Source: an uncultured Porphyromonadaceae bacterium (GTDB lineage: Bacteria > Bacteroidota > Bacteroidia > Bacteroidales > Muribaculaceae). Taken from it: 64,000 nucleotides of DNA. Positions 1 through 9,871 of the stretch are shown in pieces. The translations under genes were made by a program, and so were the position numbers. The stretch is from contig CAJKRG010000001.1 of NCBI GenBank assembly GCA_905202215.1, positions 103,799 to 167,798 of the forward strand. The letters are read 5' to 3'. How positions within the stretch are numbered: position 1 is the stretch's first letter; each line of letters begins with the position of its first letter. The notes under the pieces are model-generated. The model was not told the DNA's origin. It saw only the letters and a program-made list of their open reading frames with translations, and ran no database searches.

Positions 1-1
1 C

Positions 2-1366
2 ATAGCGCAGATCGGGAAAACGGACACATACAGACTGCTCAATAAATTTCACATGACGCACCGCAATTCCTCCGACCGTGGATTTGAGATTTCATCACTT
101 GTCAACATGGAAAAGCGACCGCATAGTCTGGCTGTCTTCCCGAATCTTTTCTCGGATATGATAACAGGTGAAATGCTGTATCAACACGTTGATTTCCGAA
201 ATATATCCACCGAAAACAGTGCGGGATTATTGTCAGCCATAAAGGTCGGCAACTTCACTCTGCACCCTTCGGCGATAGTCAACTATCATCACAACGCGCT
301 CGAAAGCAGCCTTGACGCGATACGCAATAATCTCACACTTGATTATCTCGATGCCGGCCTCGGAGTCGAAATAATGTTCACTACCAGAAAGTTTCATGCT
401 TCGCTCTATGTGCCGATGAAATACAGATTATTCCGGCTTGACAATAAATTGGACGGTATCATTACCGACAAAAATCGCTTTAGGGTGGAGCCGTCATTAA
501 ACCTGACGTATAAAGTCAACAGCAGTCATAATCTTAACGCTTCCGCCGCGCTGAATTATATGACTCCCTCCATTGAAACATTATATTCAGGCTACATCCT
601 GACTTCATATCGTCAACTGTCGGCTTATGATGTAGCCGGTCTATATGAAGGCATGAATCAGCACTATGCGTTGAAATATGATTTCAAAAATATTCTTTCA
701 ATGAGCTTTGCGGGAACGGAAGTCGCATGGTACAGGCAGTCGCCCGATGTTCTTTACGGTTCCTGCTACGACGATATCGTACAGCGTACCATAAGCCGTC
801 GCACATCGGAGAACAGCGATATACTTTCGGCAAAGGTTCATGCGAGTCAGGGATTCGACTGGCGCCGTCTTAAAATCGGAGCCTCGGTCACATACTCCTA
901 TTATGACAGCCCCCTGCTTGTTCAGGATGCAGTGGTACGCTATACAGGCAATAGTCTGGGAGTCAATGCCGACATAAGTCTGACACCGTTCAAATGGCTT
1001 TCGGTGTTGTATCAAGGCAATTATTCGCAGTCCGCGACCCAACAGAAAGGGCAGCAGCGTTTCCCGTGGCTGCGCACAGTAACCAACAAGGGCACTCTTG
1101 ACTTTACAATTCCGGGAGGTGTTACACTGACGGCTTCGCTTTACCATTATTACAACAACTTCAACGACGGCGACCGTTCATTCCTCCTTCTCAATACCGA
1201 GGCAAAATACACCATAAAGCGATTCAGCTTTACGCTGTCATGCGACAATCTGCTCAATCGCAAGTCGTATATATATTCCAGTTTGTCGGCTCTCACGGAG
1301 TCAAAGGCAATCTACAACATACGCCCTCGCAGTGTGTTGCTCAAAATCCGATTCAGAATATTCTAA
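2..1366 (+). CDS. Outer-membrane beta-barrel protein (TonB-dependent receptor-like), C-terminal part
   Basis: The reading frame is open from base 2, so the gene begins upstream of the window and only the C-terminal 454 residues are seen. The protein alternates short amphipathic strands rich in Tyr, Ser, Asn and Arg and ends in Lys-Ile-Arg-Phe-Arg-Ile-Phe. A C-terminal aromatic residue is typical of outer-membrane barrels recognised by the BAM machinery. The pattern fits the barrel half of a Bacteroidetes TonB-dependent receptor or of an 'outer membrane beta-barrel' protein with an N-terminal carboxypeptidase-like domain. The plug domain and TonB box lie outside the window, so ligand and exact subfamily cannot be given. 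A GLPGLI-family gene follows 11 bp after the stop, a common pairing in Bacteroidetes. Confidence 0.75.
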   Translation: MAQIGKTDTYRLLNKFHMTHRNSSDRGFEISSLVNMEKRPHSLAVFPNLFSDMITGEMLYQHVDFRNISTENSAGLLSAIKVGNFTLHPSAIVNYHHNALESSLDAIRNNLTLDYLDAGLGVEIMFTTRKFHASLYVPMKYRLFRLDNKLDGIITDKNRFRVEPSLNLTYKVNSSHNLNASAALNYMTPSIETLYSGYILTSYRQLSAYDVAGLYEGMNQHYALKYDFKNILSMSFAGTEVAWYRQSPDVLYGSCYDDIVQRTISRRTSENSDILSAKVHASQGFDWRRLKIGASVTYSYYDSPLLVQDAVVRYTGNSLGVNADISLTPFKWLSVLYQGNYSQSATQQKGQQRFPWLRTVTNKGTLDFTIPGGVTLTASLYHYYNNFNDGDRSFLLLNTEAKYTIKRFSFTLSCDNLLNRKSYIYSSLSALTESKAIYNIRPRSVLLKIRFRIF

Positions 1367-1377
1367 AAAACACCGTT

Positions 1378-2232
1378 ATGAAATATCTTTTATCTCTACT
1401 TTTTGTTTTCCTGTGGATAACAGGCGCGGCCCAGGAAACCTGCTCCCGGATTATCGACAAAGCTACCCCTGTCGATACCGCCCGATACAAGGTTACATAT
1501 TCGCTTAAATATAAATTCCACCCCAACATAAGGGATGCTTACAACGACACACGAATAGTGCAGATTGGGAAACATTGTGTCAAAGATTACAGCGACATAA
1601 TCAACCATTTCGATTCTTTGGCGACCGAACAAATCCGTCGCGGTGCGGAATCGTATTCCAATGTGTCTGGCAATCCGTGGCCTTTGGAAATCATCAGACC
1701 CATTCGTGGGAATAAAGCCGATTTTAAATACCGGATGTCAATATCCGCTTTCTTTGTTTATCCGGACTCTGTTCCATCGCTGAAATGGAATTTCAGCGGT
1801 GAAGACACCGACTCAATTATGGGCTATGACTGTCGAAAAGCGACTGTTGAATTCGCCGGACGCAGCTACACTGCATGGTTTACAACTGAAATTCCTTTAC
1901 CTTTCGGTCCTTATAAATTCGGAGGTCTGCCGGGACTGATTCTGAAAATTGAAGATACTGAGCGTCAGTTTGTCTGGGAGGCTGTGGGATTTGAACGTGA
2001 TAACGCTCCCATAATGGAATATACTTATCGGGACGGCAACGATAAACGATGCTCTGCATCTGATGTTGAAAAAACACTTGTCCGTTATTTCAAATCCCCC
2101 GTAGGTTTTATGATTTCTGAAATGGGGGGCGAGAGTAGCAAAGTTCATATTGTTGGCAAAGACGGTAAAATAATGAATAATGCTGATGCAATCCAAATGA
2201 CAGTTCCATATAAACCCCTTGAAATAAGATGA
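1378..2232 (+). CDS. GLPGLI family secreted protein
   Basis: The protein has 284 residues with an N-terminal signal peptide (MKYLLSLLFVFLWITGAAQ). The ATG at 1378 is chosen because this signal sequence begins there; an upstream in-frame start at 1240 would add residues overlapping the previous gene. Near residue 180 it carries the family-defining motif Gly-Gly-Leu-Pro-Gly-Leu-Ile, preceded by an Ile-Pro-Leu-Pro-Phe-Gly-Pro-Tyr-Lys-Phe stretch typical of the family. The family is restricted to Bacteroidetes, is often encoded beside TonB-dependent receptors, and has no established biochemical function. It lies 11 bp downstream of the barrel gene and overlaps the next gene by 4 bp (ATGA), so the three are probably one transcript. 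Confidence 0.88.
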   Translation: MKYLLSLLFVFLWITGAAQETCSRIIDKATPVDTARYKVTYSLKYKFHPNIRDAYNDTRIVQIGKHCVKDYSDIINHFDSLATEQIRRGAESYSNVSGNPWPLEIIRPIRGNKADFKYRMSISAFFVYPDSVPSLKWNFSGEDTDSIMGYDCRKATVEFAGRSYTAWFTTEIPLPFGPYKFGGLPGLILKIEDTERQFVWEAVGFERDNAPIMEYTYRDGNDKRCSASDVEKTLVRYFKSPVGFMISEMGGESSKVHIVGKDGKIMNNADAIQMTVPYKPLEIR

Positions 2233-3236
2233 AGATATTACAGATAATGATACTGACCCTGTTCATGTCAGGATGTGCCAACGCCAAGACTCCGACAATT
2301 TTCGCAAGACTGGATGTCGCCGGAGATTCTTTACCTGTGATCAGCCATATGATAGATATGAAGATGTCGGGTGATACATTGTTGTTTGTTTATGAAGGTA
2401 AAAAGGGATATGGTCAGCGAAACTTCCGCCGTGCTATTGTAGACAGCAATAACAATACGCTGACAGTGAGTTCCGATATCGGGAAAAGGGAAGATGGCTA
2501 CTATGTCTCATATATGCCTTATCCGTTCATTGCGGAAAACGGTACCATCATGGCAGTGGGTCAGGACGATTGTGAGGTTTATACCGTAGAAAGCGATACC
2601 ATGCTTGTCAGGACTAAGCAGTATCTGATGGACGCAAACAGCATCGTACCGTTTCCGCTCTCTCAATATGTGCAGGACATCTTTCAGATGGAACCTGACA
2701 GATATGTTTTCATCGGTCGGGAGCCAAAAGGAGGCGCCCAGTTTGCTATGATATCCGATATTATGTCTTCAAAAGTAGATACGATCAAGCAAATCAAGAT
2801 ATCACCAGGATTACAGACATGGATGCCCAATATGGGAGAACTGGTATATTCACACAAATACAAACGTCTTGCTTTTGCGTATAAACTACATCCTATAATT
2901 GATGTGTTTGATATAGCCGGCAATATGATCAGCAGTGTCAGAATCGGCGAAGATACTTTCGATCCCAAAACCCTTGACGAAGCTGACTTCGATGATCTTA
3001 ACATTCTACATACAGTAGATGTAACATACACTCCCGACTATATCTACGTGCTGTATTGGGGTTGTAAATATGTCGACTCGGCAAATGACAAATCAAGCAT
3101 CATTAAACTTGACTGGAATGGAAATATAGTAGCCAGTTATAATAATTTGAACGGACCGCTTTACCGTATAAGCGCTGTCAATGATTCAACCGTCATCGGC
3201 TGGACGGGTAAAGACTTCGTTCTCTTTCAGTTATAA
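2229..3236 (+). CDS. Predicted lipoprotein, beta-propeller-like (BF3164-type)
   Basis: The protein has 335 residues and starts with a lipoprotein signal peptide; the lipobox Met-Ser-Gly-Cys places the lipidated Cys at residue 16. The body has repeated short strands of the type hydrophobic-Tyr-hydrophobic followed by Asp/Gly turns, for example LYVLYW-like and LVYSHKYKRLAFAY, which resembles six-bladed beta-propeller lipoproteins of Bacteroidetes. The start codon overlaps the GLPGLI stop in an ATGA arrangement, indicating translational coupling. I infer an outer-membrane-anchored accessory protein of the neighbouring barrel. The propeller assignment rests on pattern only. Confidence 0.6.
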   Translation: MKILQIMILTLFMSGCANAKTPTIFARLDVAGDSLPVISHMIDMKMSGDTLLFVYEGKKGYGQRNFRRAIVDSNNNTLTVSSDIGKREDGYYVSYMPYPFIAENGTIMAVGQDDCEVYTVESDTMLVRTKQYLMDANSIVPFPLSQYVQDIFQMEPDRYVFIGREPKGGAQFAMISDIMSSKVDTIKQIKISPGLQTWMPNMGELVYSHKYKRLAFAYKLHPIIDVFDIAGNMISSVRIGEDTFDPKTLDEADFDDLNILHTVDVTYTPDYIYVLYWGCKYVDSANDKSSIIKLDWNGNIVASYNNLNGPLYRISAVNDSTVIGWTGKDFVLFQL

Positions 3237-3371
3237 GAGGTCAATTATTTCATCTCTATGGACAGTTTTAGTGTATGTCCGCATGAATATGGTATATCTT
3301 TAGGAGGTTCTTCACTGTCTGATGTCGATAAAAAAGGAGGGGAGTGTGTACGGTCATTGAGGAATTTGCCG

Positions 3372-3379
3372 TATCTTTG
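3372..3379 (+). promoter_or_regulatory. Candidate -7 element upstream of thymidine kinase
   Basis: TATCTTTG matches the Bacteroidetes -7 consensus TAnnTTTG, 80 bp before the tdk start. No good TTTG box lies at the expected 19-21 nt upstream, so only the -7 element is supported. Confidence 0.4.
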
Positions 3380-3459
3380 CCGACGGCTGAATACGAAACA
3401 CAGCCGGAGTTTACAAGGCACAACCGTTCAATTGTAGCCTATAAATCTGATTTATCGAC

Positions 3460-4095
3460 ATGTACAGAAAAGGTAAACTATATTTTCGCTACGGTACCAT
3501 GGGCTCGGCCAAGACGGCTTTGCTCCTGACAACGGCTTATAATTTTGAAGAACGCAAGATGGACTATATGTGCCTCAAGCCTGTGATCGATACGCGAGAA
3601 GGTAGAAACGTGATCCGTTCGCGCATAGGCATAGAGCGCGAATGTGTATGGATATATAACAATACTAATCTATATGACTTTGCTAAGACTCTGTATAAAA
3701 GAGATGGCCGTGTTGTAGACTGGTTTCTGGTAGATGAAGCCCAGTTCCTGACAGAGGCACAGGTAGACCAGTTGTCGCGAGTGGTCGATGATTTCGGTAG
3801 TAATGTGATATGTTATGGACTTCGTACCGATTTCAAAAGTCATCTTTTTGAGGGTTCACGACGTCTTTTCGAGATAGCCGATACCATCGACGAGATAAAA
3901 TCGACATGCAACTGCGGCCATAAGACCATAGTCAATGCCCGTATTGATTCGGAAGGCAATATTGTGGAAGAAGGTGCGCAGGTAGAGATCGGTGGCGATG
4001 ACCGATATGTGGCCGTATGCCGCCGATGCTGGCGCAACAAGCGCATCGAGCAGGCCCAGCGGTCAGTCCTTCCGCTTGAATTTGAAGATGAGTGA
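3460..4095 (+). CDS. tdk: Thymidine kinase
   Basis: The protein phosphorylates thymidine to dTMP with ATP in the pyrimidine salvage pathway. It has 211 residues, the usual length of type II thymidine kinases. A P-loop GTMGSAKT sits at residues 12-19, and an Asp-Glu-Ala-Gln-Phe Walker B motif is near residue 87. Paired cysteines (CNCG in the lasso region and CRRC near the C terminus) form the structural zinc site of this family. It is preceded by its own candidate promoter and followed 9 bp later by a YhcH-family gene. Confidence 0.95.
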   Translation: MYRKGKLYFRYGTMGSAKTALLLTTAYNFEERKMDYMCLKPVIDTREGRNVIRSRIGIERECVWIYNNTNLYDFAKTLYKRDGRVVDWFLVDEAQFLTEAQVDQLSRVVDDFGSNVICYGLRTDFKSHLFEGSRRLFEIADTIDEIKSTCNCGHKTIVNARIDSEGNIVEEGAQVEIGGDDRYVAVCRRCWRNKRIEQAQRSVLPLEFEDE

Positions 4096-4104
4096 AATTG
4101 AAAT

Positions 4105-4566
4105 ATGATACTTTGCGATATAAATGAGGCAGGGCGCTATCGCGCCGTATCTCCGGCTATGGCGGCAGCTATTGACTGGCTGATGGCGCATCGCGACGAA
4201 CCGTTCATTCCCGGGATGAAAATAATAGGGCAGTCTGTCGGAGGTAACGATATATTCGTAAAATATGAGGAACCGGCGCTTTTACCGAGAGAGAAAGTTC
4301 AGCTTGAGGCTCATCGACAGTATATAGACATCCAATTGCCGCTTAAAGGCACCGAAAAGATGGGGTGGTGTGCGCTTGGAGATCTGAAGCTTCCCCGCGG
4401 GCCATATGATACCGACCGCGATGTAATTTTTTTCGGAGACGCAGCCACAACACTCGTCACAGTCAAGCCTGGTCAGATAGCGGTTTTCTTTCCGGAAGAT
4501 GCACATGCGCCGAATATCGGTCTGGGGACTCATCGTAAAATAATAATAAAGGTGCCTGTCGAATGA
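4105..4566 (+). CDS. YhcH/YjgK/YiaL (DUF386) family protein
   Basis: The protein has 153 residues, the normal length for this cupin-like family. It keeps the conserved features in order: an HRQYIDIQ-type motif near residue 70, a GxExxGW-type turn, and a C-terminal GQIAVFFPEDAHAPN segment with the metal-binding His. Family members are tied to sialic acid or other sugar metabolism, or to biofilm phenotypes, in enterobacteria; the exact reaction is not settled. It sits 9 bp after tdk and probably shares its transcript. Confidence 0.85.
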   Translation: MILCDINEAGRYRAVSPAMAAAIDWLMAHRDEPFIPGMKIIGQSVGGNDIFVKYEEPALLPREKVQLEAHRQYIDIQLPLKGTEKMGWCALGDLKLPRGPYDTDRDVIFFGDAATTLVTVKPGQIAVFFPEDAHAPNIGLGTHRKIIIKVPVE

Positions 4567-4627
4567 CTATGAACCAAAACTGATATCAGACGGTTATAAA
4601 TCAGACATACTTTAATTCATCATATAT

Positions 4628-5386
4628 ATGCGTCGTCTTTTTACCCTTGCCGGTATCCTGTTGGTTGCAGCTTCAATGGCCGCAGCGTCATTTCAGCCAG
4701 AAAGCCTGCACTACAAAGTTATGTTTAAGTGGGGACTTATCAATAAGAAAGCCGGCACGGCAACCCTGACGTTGAAACACGCTCCGGGACATTATGTGTC
4801 GCAGCTCACCGCTGCCTCCGAACCATGGGCAGACAAGATATATCAGGTACGCGATACCCTCAACGGGTATATGTCTTATACCGACATGACTCCGTTGTTC
4901 TATGAAAAAATAGCAAACGAGGGTAACGAACGCAAGCACGATATTGTGCGATATGATTATAGTTCCAGGCCGTCGGTTCTTGCGACATGTACAAGAAAAG
5001 TATACAAAAAAGGTAATCTGAAAATTGACGATTCGCGCGAACTTCAGGCCGACGGTGAGGTTGTCGACATGCTTACGTCATTTTATTTTATGCGCAATCT
5101 TCCGTATCAGGACTGGGCGCCGGGTCATGTGAAAGAACTGACAATATTTTCAGGCAAACAAAAAGAAACGCTATCGATAAAATATGAGGGAATCGAAGAT
5201 TTTTCTTTCGATGGAGCCTCGCACAAGACATACCATATTACATTCATGTTCACTTCGAAAGGCGGTAAAAAAAGTTCTGACGATATGGAGGCATGGATAA
5301 GCGCCGACAATCGGCGGATTCCTCTGCGACTTGAAGGCAAACTGCCTGTCGGAAAAGTTCATTGTATTTTTACGGGATCAGACTGA
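4628..5386 (+). CDS. DUF3108 domain-containing secreted protein
   Basis: The protein has 252 residues with a signal peptide ending near Ala-Ala-Ala at residues 18-20. The mature part starts with a LHYKVMFKWGLINKKAGTATL-type stretch (here shortened to its pattern: Tyr-x-Val-x-Phe-x-Trp-Gly, then Lys-Ala-Gly), characteristic of DUF3108. It ends with the conserved Arg-Ile-Pro-Leu-Arg and Gly-Lys-Leu-Pro-Val-Gly segments. The family is periplasmic or outer-membrane associated and of unknown function. It is followed by a strong terminator at 5407-5455. Confidence 0.82.
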   Translation: MRRLFTLAGILLVAASMAAASFQPESLHYKVMFKWGLINKKAGTATLTLKHAPGHYVSQLTAASEPWADKIYQVRDTLNGYMSYTDMTPLFYEKIANEGNERKHDIVRYDYSSRPSVLATCTRKVYKKGNLKIDDSRELQADGEVVDMLTSFYFMRNLPYQDWAPGHVKELTIFSGKQKETLSIKYEGIEDFSFDGASHKTYHITFMFTSKGGKKSSDDMEAWISADNRRIPLRLEGKLPVGKVHCIFTGSD

Positions 5387-5406
5387 ATTCATAAAAACAA
5401 AAATAA

Positions 5407-5455
5407 AAAGGTGAAGATATTGCAGAATTTCACAAATTCAGATATCTTCACCTTT
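5407..5455 (+). terminator. Rho-independent terminator after the DUF3108 gene
   Basis: A perfect 14-bp inverted repeat (AAAGGTGAAGATAT at 5407-5420, complement at 5442-5455) encloses a second 6-bp hairpin (GAATTT, loop CAC, AAATTC, 5425-5439). The right arm ends in CCTTTCTTG, giving the U-rich tail. Confidence 0.85.
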
Positions 5456-5508
5456 CTTGTATCCTCTCTGGCGTTGTAGCCGCTATGAGTGCTTTTCGGT
5501 CGAAATTT

Positions 5509-5539
5509 TTTGTTTTTGGGTAAATTATAGTTACTTTTG
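5509..5539 (+). promoter_or_regulatory. Promoter of the methylmalonyl-CoA mutase genes
   Basis: TTTG at 5509-5512 and TACTTTTG at 5532-5539 are 19 nt apart, matching the Bacteroidetes -33/-7 consensus. The leader to the mutA ATG is about 85 nt and holds a short AGACATG/CATGTCT inverted repeat at 5558-5572; I see no cobalamin riboswitch there. Confidence 0.8.
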
Positions 5540-5628
5540 TCGTACAAAACGTCTGTGAGACATGCCATGTCTTACAACGTCCTTAAATCATATGCCTTAG
5601 CGCAAGATACACAATATATTATATAAAT

Positions 5629-7476
5629 ATGGCAGAAAAAAATGAAAGATTGTTCGACCAGTTTCCCGAGGTGAGCTATGAAGAATGGCGTGCCAAGGTT
5701 GAAGCCGACCTCAAAGGGGCCGATTTCAATAAAAAGCTGGTCTGGAGAACCAACGAAGGCTTCAATGTACAACCCGTATATCGGGCTGAAGACATCGCTG
5801 ATCTGAAAACCACTGGTACCCTTCCCGGACAGTTCCCTTATGTACGCGGCACACGTACCGACAACGACTGGCTTTCCCGTCAGGATATCGTTGCCGACAG
5901 CGCTGAAGAAGCCAATAAGATCGCTCTCGATGTCCTCAATAAAGGCATTAATTCGCTGGGCTTTAAAGTTCAGAATCCTGAAGATGTAAAAGTGCTTCTT
6001 GCCGGCATTCATCTTCCCGCAGTCGAGATCAATCTCAGCTGCTGCCCCGGTAAGGCCGTGGCCGTTGCTGAAGCGCTTGTTGCTTATGTGAAAGAGCAGG
6101 GTGCAGAAGATACATTCCGCGGCTCTATAGACTACAATCCTCTTCGCCGTCAGTTCAAACACGGAGTAGAGGGTGTTGACGTGCCCGCTATCGTGGCTGA
6201 TGCCGTCAAACTGCTTGATATTGTGGCTCCGGTACCGGCACTCCGCTGTCTGGCTGTTGACTCGCTGATCCTTGCCAACAGCGGCGCCTATATCTATCAG
6301 GAACTCGGATATGCCCTCGCATGGGGTACCGCCTGGATGAACGCCCTTACTGATGCCGGCCGCAAAGCATGCGAGGTTGCTTCGCGTATCAAATTCAACA
6401 TGTGCGTTTCCTCGAATTTCTTCATGGAAATCGCCAAATTCCGCGCTGCCCGCATGCTTTGGGCACAGATAGTAGAGCAGTATCAGCCCGGTTGCACAGA
6501 TTGTGCCAAGATGATGGTCTGCGCCACAACCTCGCGTTTCAATCAGACAATATACGATGCACATGTGAATCTGCTCCGTAGCCAGACCGAAACATTCTCG
6601 GCCTGTGTTGCCGGCGTTGATTCGATTGTGGTGACACCCTTCGATGCTCCCTACAAGAAACCGGATGCATTCTCGGAGCGCATTGCCCGCAACCAGCAGT
6701 TCCTTCTCAAGGAGGAAAGCCACATGGACAAGGTTGTCGATCCCGCAGGTGGCAGCTACTATGTGGAGACTCTCACCGTAGCCATCGCTAAGGAAGCATG
6801 GAAACTTTTCCTCGATGTAGAGGAAAAGGGTGGATTCTTTGCGCTCGTAGCAGACGGTACTGTTCAGAAGGCTGTCAACGAATCTTGTGAGAAGCGTCAT
6901 TCCGACGTCGCACGACGCAAAGAAATACTTCTCGGCACTAACCAGTATCCCAATATCAACGAGACTGCTGCAGGCAAAATCGAGACAACAGGCGCATGCA
7001 ATTGCGGATGTTCTGTTGAGAAGGGTCCGAACGCTCTTTGCGGCAAACGTGCTGCTACCGATTTCGAGGCTCTGCGTCTTGCAACTGAGGCGGCTGCAAA
7101 GCGCCCGAAGGTATTCATGCTTACCATTGGCAATCTCGCCATGCGTCTGGCCCGCGCACAGTTCTCGACCAACTTCTTCGGTTGTGCCGGTTATGAGATC
7201 ATCGACAATCTCGGATTCAATACAGTGGAAGAGGGTGTAGACGCGGCTCTTGCCAAAGATGCCGACGTTATTGTTCTATGCTCAAGCGATGACGAATATG
7301 CAGAACTCGCTCCTGCCGCATTCAAATATCTCGACGGCCGTGCCGAATTTGTTGTGGCCGGTGCTCCTGCCTGCATGGAAGAACTTCAGGCAGCCGGCAT
7401 CAAAGATTTCGTTCACGTTCGCTGCAATGTCCTCGACACCCTTCGTGATTTCAACAACCGTCTTCTCAACAAATAA
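5629..7476 (+). CDS. mutA: Methylmalonyl-CoA mutase small subunit
   Basis: This is the non-catalytic beta subunit of adenosylcobalamin-dependent methylmalonyl-CoA mutase, which interconverts succinyl-CoA and methylmalonyl-CoA on the propionate route. It has 615 residues: a TIM-barrel half with the paralogous [16 protein letters not shown] segment, and a C-terminal Rossmann half starting around residue 490. The cobalamin-binding Asp-x-His-x-x-Gly motif present in MutB is absent (the equivalent stretch reads MLTIGNLAMRLARA), as expected for the small subunit. A Cys-rich linker (CNCGC, then another Cys) lies around residues 455-470 between the two halves. It is 15 bp upstream of mutB. Confidence 0.95.
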   Translation: MAEKNERLFDQFPEVSYEEWRAKVEADLKGADFNKKLVWRTNEGFNVQPVYRAEDIADLKTTGTLPGQFPYVRGTRTDNDWLSRQDIVADSAEEANKIALDVLNKGINSLGFKVQNPEDVKVLLAGIHLPAVEINLSCCPGKAVAVAEALVAYVKEQGAEDTFRGSIDYNPLRRQFKHGVEGVDVPAIVADAVKLLDIVAPVPALRCLAVDSLILANSGAYIYQELGYALAWGTAWMNALTDAGRKACEVASRIKFNMCVSSNFFMEIAKFRAARMLWAQIVEQYQPGCTDCAKMMVCATTSRFNQTIYDAHVNLLRSQTETFSACVAGVDSIVVTPFDAPYKKPDAFSERIARNQQFLLKEESHMDKVVDPAGGSYYVETLTVAIAKEAWKLFLDVEEKGGFFALVADGTVQKAVNESCEKRHSDVARRKEILLGTNQYPNINETAAGKIETTGACNCGCSVEKGPNALCGKRAATDFEALRLATEAAAKRPKVFMLTIGNLAMRLARAQFSTNFFGCAGYEIIDNLGFNTVEEGVDAALAKDADVIVLCSSDDEYAELAPAAFKYLDGRAEFVVAGAPACMEELQAAGIKDFVHVRCNVLDTLRDFNNRLLNK

Positions 7477-7491
7477 ACCGTCTCTGCAACT

Positions 7492-9627
7492 ATGAAACCC
7501 GATTTTAAAAATATCGACATCGTGGCCGGGACGGCCGGCCCCGCACCCGCTGCAGCCAGCACTGAAAACTGGACAACTCCCGAACTCATTCCTGTAAAAC
7601 CCGTATATACCAAGGACGATCTCGAAGGTCTCGAGCATCTCAACTATATGTCGGGTATTCCGCCTTTCCTCCGTGGCCCGTACAGCGCCATGTATCCCCT
7701 CCGCCCCTGGACAATCCGCCAGTATGCTGGTTTCTCGACTGCTGCCGAATCCAACGCATTCTACCGCCGTAACCTTGCGTCGGGTCAGAAAGGTCTTTCG
7801 GTCGCATTCGACCTTGCCACACACCGCGGCTATGACGCCGATCACGAACGTGTGGTAGGTGACGTCGGCAAGGCCGGTGTGTCAATCTGTACTCTCGACG
7901 ACATGAAGGTGCTGTTCGACGGCATACCTCTGAACAAGATGTCTGTGTCGATGACAATGAACGGTGCTGTACTTCCTGTACTGGCATTCTATATCAATGC
8001 AGGTCTTGAGCAGGGCGCCAAACTCGAAGAAATGGCTGGAACAATCCAGAACGATATTCTCAAGGAATTCATGGTGCGTAACACTTATATTTACCCGCCG
8101 GAATTCTCCATGCGAATTATCGCTGACATTTTCGAGTACACTTCGCAAAACATGCCTAAGTTCAACTCGATCTCAATCTCAGGCTATCACATGCAGGAGG
8201 CAGGCGCAACCTGTGACATCGAGCTGGCTTATACACTGGCTGATGGTCTCGAGTATCTTCGTGCAGGTGTCAACGCAGGTATGGATATCGACTCGTTCGC
8301 ACCCCGTCTGTCGTTCTTCTGGGCGATCGGCATGAACTACTTCATGGAAGTGGCTAAAATGCGCGCGGCTCGTATGCTTTGGGCTAAGATCGTGAAACAG
8401 TTCAATCCCAAGAACCCCAAATCGCTTGCTCTGCGTACACACTCGCAGACGTCGGGTTGGTCGCTTACAGAGCAGGATCCCTTCAACAACGTAGGTCGTA
8501 CCTGTATCGAAGCCATGGGTGCCGCTCTTGGTCACACCCAGAGTCTTCACACTAACGCTCTCGATGAGGCAATCGCTCTTCCGACAGACTTCTCGGCACG
8601 TATTGCCCGCAATACCCAGATTTATATTCAGGAAGAGACTCAGGTTACTCGTGCTATCGATCCCTGGGGTGGTTCGTACTATATCGAAGCCCTTACCAAT
8701 GAGATCGCACACCGTGCGTGGGAGCATATTCAGGAAATCGAAAAGCTCGGCGGTATGGCCAAGGCTATCGAGACCGGCCTTCCCAAACTCCGTATCGAGG
8801 AAGCTTCGGCCCGTACTCAGGCACGTATCGACTCCGGCCGTCAGACTATTGTCGGCATCAACAAATATCGCCTCGATCACGAAGATCCGATCGACATCCT
8901 CGAGATCGATAATACTGAAGTGCGCCGTGAGCAGATCGAGCGTCTGAACGACGTAAAAGCTCATCGCGATGAAGCTAAAGTCAAAGAGGCTCTTGCCGCT
9001 ATCACAGAGTGTGTGCGCACAAAAGACGGCAATCTTCTCGATCTTGCCGTCAAAGCTGCCGGACTCCGTGCGACACTCGGTGAAATCTCGGATGCCTGCG
9101 AAGAAGTTGTAGGTCGATATAAAGCTGTAATCAGAACTATCTCAGGAGTGTATTCAAGCGAAACAAAGCAGGACGCCGATTTCCAGCGCGCCCAGGAAAT
9201 GACCGCCGAATTCGCCAAGCGCGAAGGCCGTCAGCCTCGTATAATGATTGCTAAAATGGGTCAGGACGGTCACGACCGCGGTGCCAAAGTCGTTGCGACC
9301 GGCTATGCCGACTGCGGCTTTGACGTCGATATGGGTCCATTATTCCAGACTCCGGCCGAAGCTGCCCGTATGGCAGTCGAGAATGACGTTCATATTCTTG
9401 GTGTATCGTCACTTGCAGCCGGTCACAAGACCCTCATTCCTCAGGTAATCGAAGAACTTAAGAAACTCGGTCGTGAAGACATCATGGTTACTGCAGGTGG
9501 CGTTATTCCCGCTCAGGACTATGACTTCCTTTACAAAGCCGGAGTCGCTGCCATCTTTGGCCCTGGTACTCGTATCCCTGTCTCGGCAATAAAGATGCTC
9601 GAAATTCTTAATGGAGACCAAGAATAA
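7492..9627 (+). CDS. mutB: Methylmalonyl-CoA mutase large (catalytic) subunit
   Basis: The protein has 711 residues, standard for the catalytic alpha subunit. The N-terminal TIM barrel includes the substrate-channel segment [15 protein letters not shown] and the [14 protein letters not shown] stretch. The C-terminal cobalamin domain carries the base-off ligand motif DGHDRGAKV (Asp-x-His-x-x-Gly), plus the [10 protein letters not shown] and TAGGVIP strands that line the nucleotide tail. It is co-transcribed with mutA, with 15 bp between them. No meaB chaperone or epimerase gene lies nearby. Codon use is strongly biased, as expected for a highly expressed gene. Confidence 0.98.
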   Translation: MKPDFKNIDIVAGTAGPAPAAASTENWTTPELIPVKPVYTKDDLEGLEHLNYMSGIPPFLRGPYSAMYPLRPWTIRQYAGFSTAAESNAFYRRNLASGQKGLSVAFDLATHRGYDADHERVVGDVGKAGVSICTLDDMKVLFDGIPLNKMSVSMTMNGAVLPVLAFYINAGLEQGAKLEEMAGTIQNDILKEFMVRNTYIYPPEFSMRIIADIFEYTSQNMPKFNSISISGYHMQEAGATCDIELAYTLADGLEYLRAGVNAGMDIDSFAPRLSFFWAIGMNYFMEVAKMRAARMLWAKIVKQFNPKNPKSLALRTHSQTSGWSLTEQDPFNNVGRTCIEAMGAALGHTQSLHTNALDEAIALPTDFSARIARNTQIYIQEETQVTRAIDPWGGSYYIEALTNEIAHRAWEHIQEIEKLGGMAKAIETGLPKLRIEEASARTQARIDSGRQTIVGINKYRLDHEDPIDILEIDNTEVRREQIERLNDVKAHRDEAKVKEALAAITECVRTKDGNLLDLAVKAAGLRATLGEISDACEEVVGRYKAVIRTISGVYSSETKQDADFQRAQEMTAEFAKREGRQPRIMIAKMGQDGHDRGAKVVATGYADCGFDVDMGPLFQTPAEAARMAVENDVHILGVSSLAAGHKTLIPQVIEELKKLGREDIMVTAGGVIPAQDYDFLYKAGVAAIFGPGTRIPVSAIKMLEILNGDQE

Positions 9628-9641
9628 AAATCTTCCCCCCC

Positions 9642-9703
9642 GAGCCATTTATTAATGGCTCAATATACCCCCGGGCGCCGCATGTCGTGATGACATGTGG
9701 CGC
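9642..9703 (+). terminator. Tandem terminator after mutB
   Basis: There are two hairpins in a row. GAGCCATT (9642-9649) pairs with AATGGCTC (9654-9661) around a 4-nt loop. GCGCCGCATGTC (9675-9686) pairs with GACATGTGGCGC (9692-9703) with one G-T pair, followed by TCTTCTATT. Confidence 0.75.
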
Positions 9704-9835
9704 TCTTCTATTATGGGCTATTGGAGCGCATTTAATTGAACTGAGAACGTATTTTACTCCTTGGATACATAATACATGTTCTGACTTAAAAACGGATTAC
9801 AAGACATTCTATAGGCTTCTCATATAATCAAAAGA

Positions 9836-9867
9836 AATTCCCGAAGCTCGGCAAGGGTTCGGGAATT
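9836..9867 (-). terminator. Terminator of the XRE regulator gene
   Basis: A 10-bp perfect stem (AATTCCCGAA at 9836-9845, TTCGGGAATT at 9858-9867) lies 4 bp beyond the minus-strand stop codon. On the minus strand it is followed by a T-rich run. It could also act on the plus strand. Confidence 0.7.
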
Positions 9868-9871
9868 ATTT

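Noticed and set aside
5456..5628. A cobalamin riboswitch before the B12-dependent mutase genes
   Set aside because: The leader after the promoter is only about 85 nt and lacks the conserved B12-box; only a short inverted repeat is present.
5572..6900. A 442-codon open frame on the minus strand across mutA
   Set aside because: It mirrors the strongly biased codons of mutA, has no recognisable motif, and mutA itself is unmistakable.
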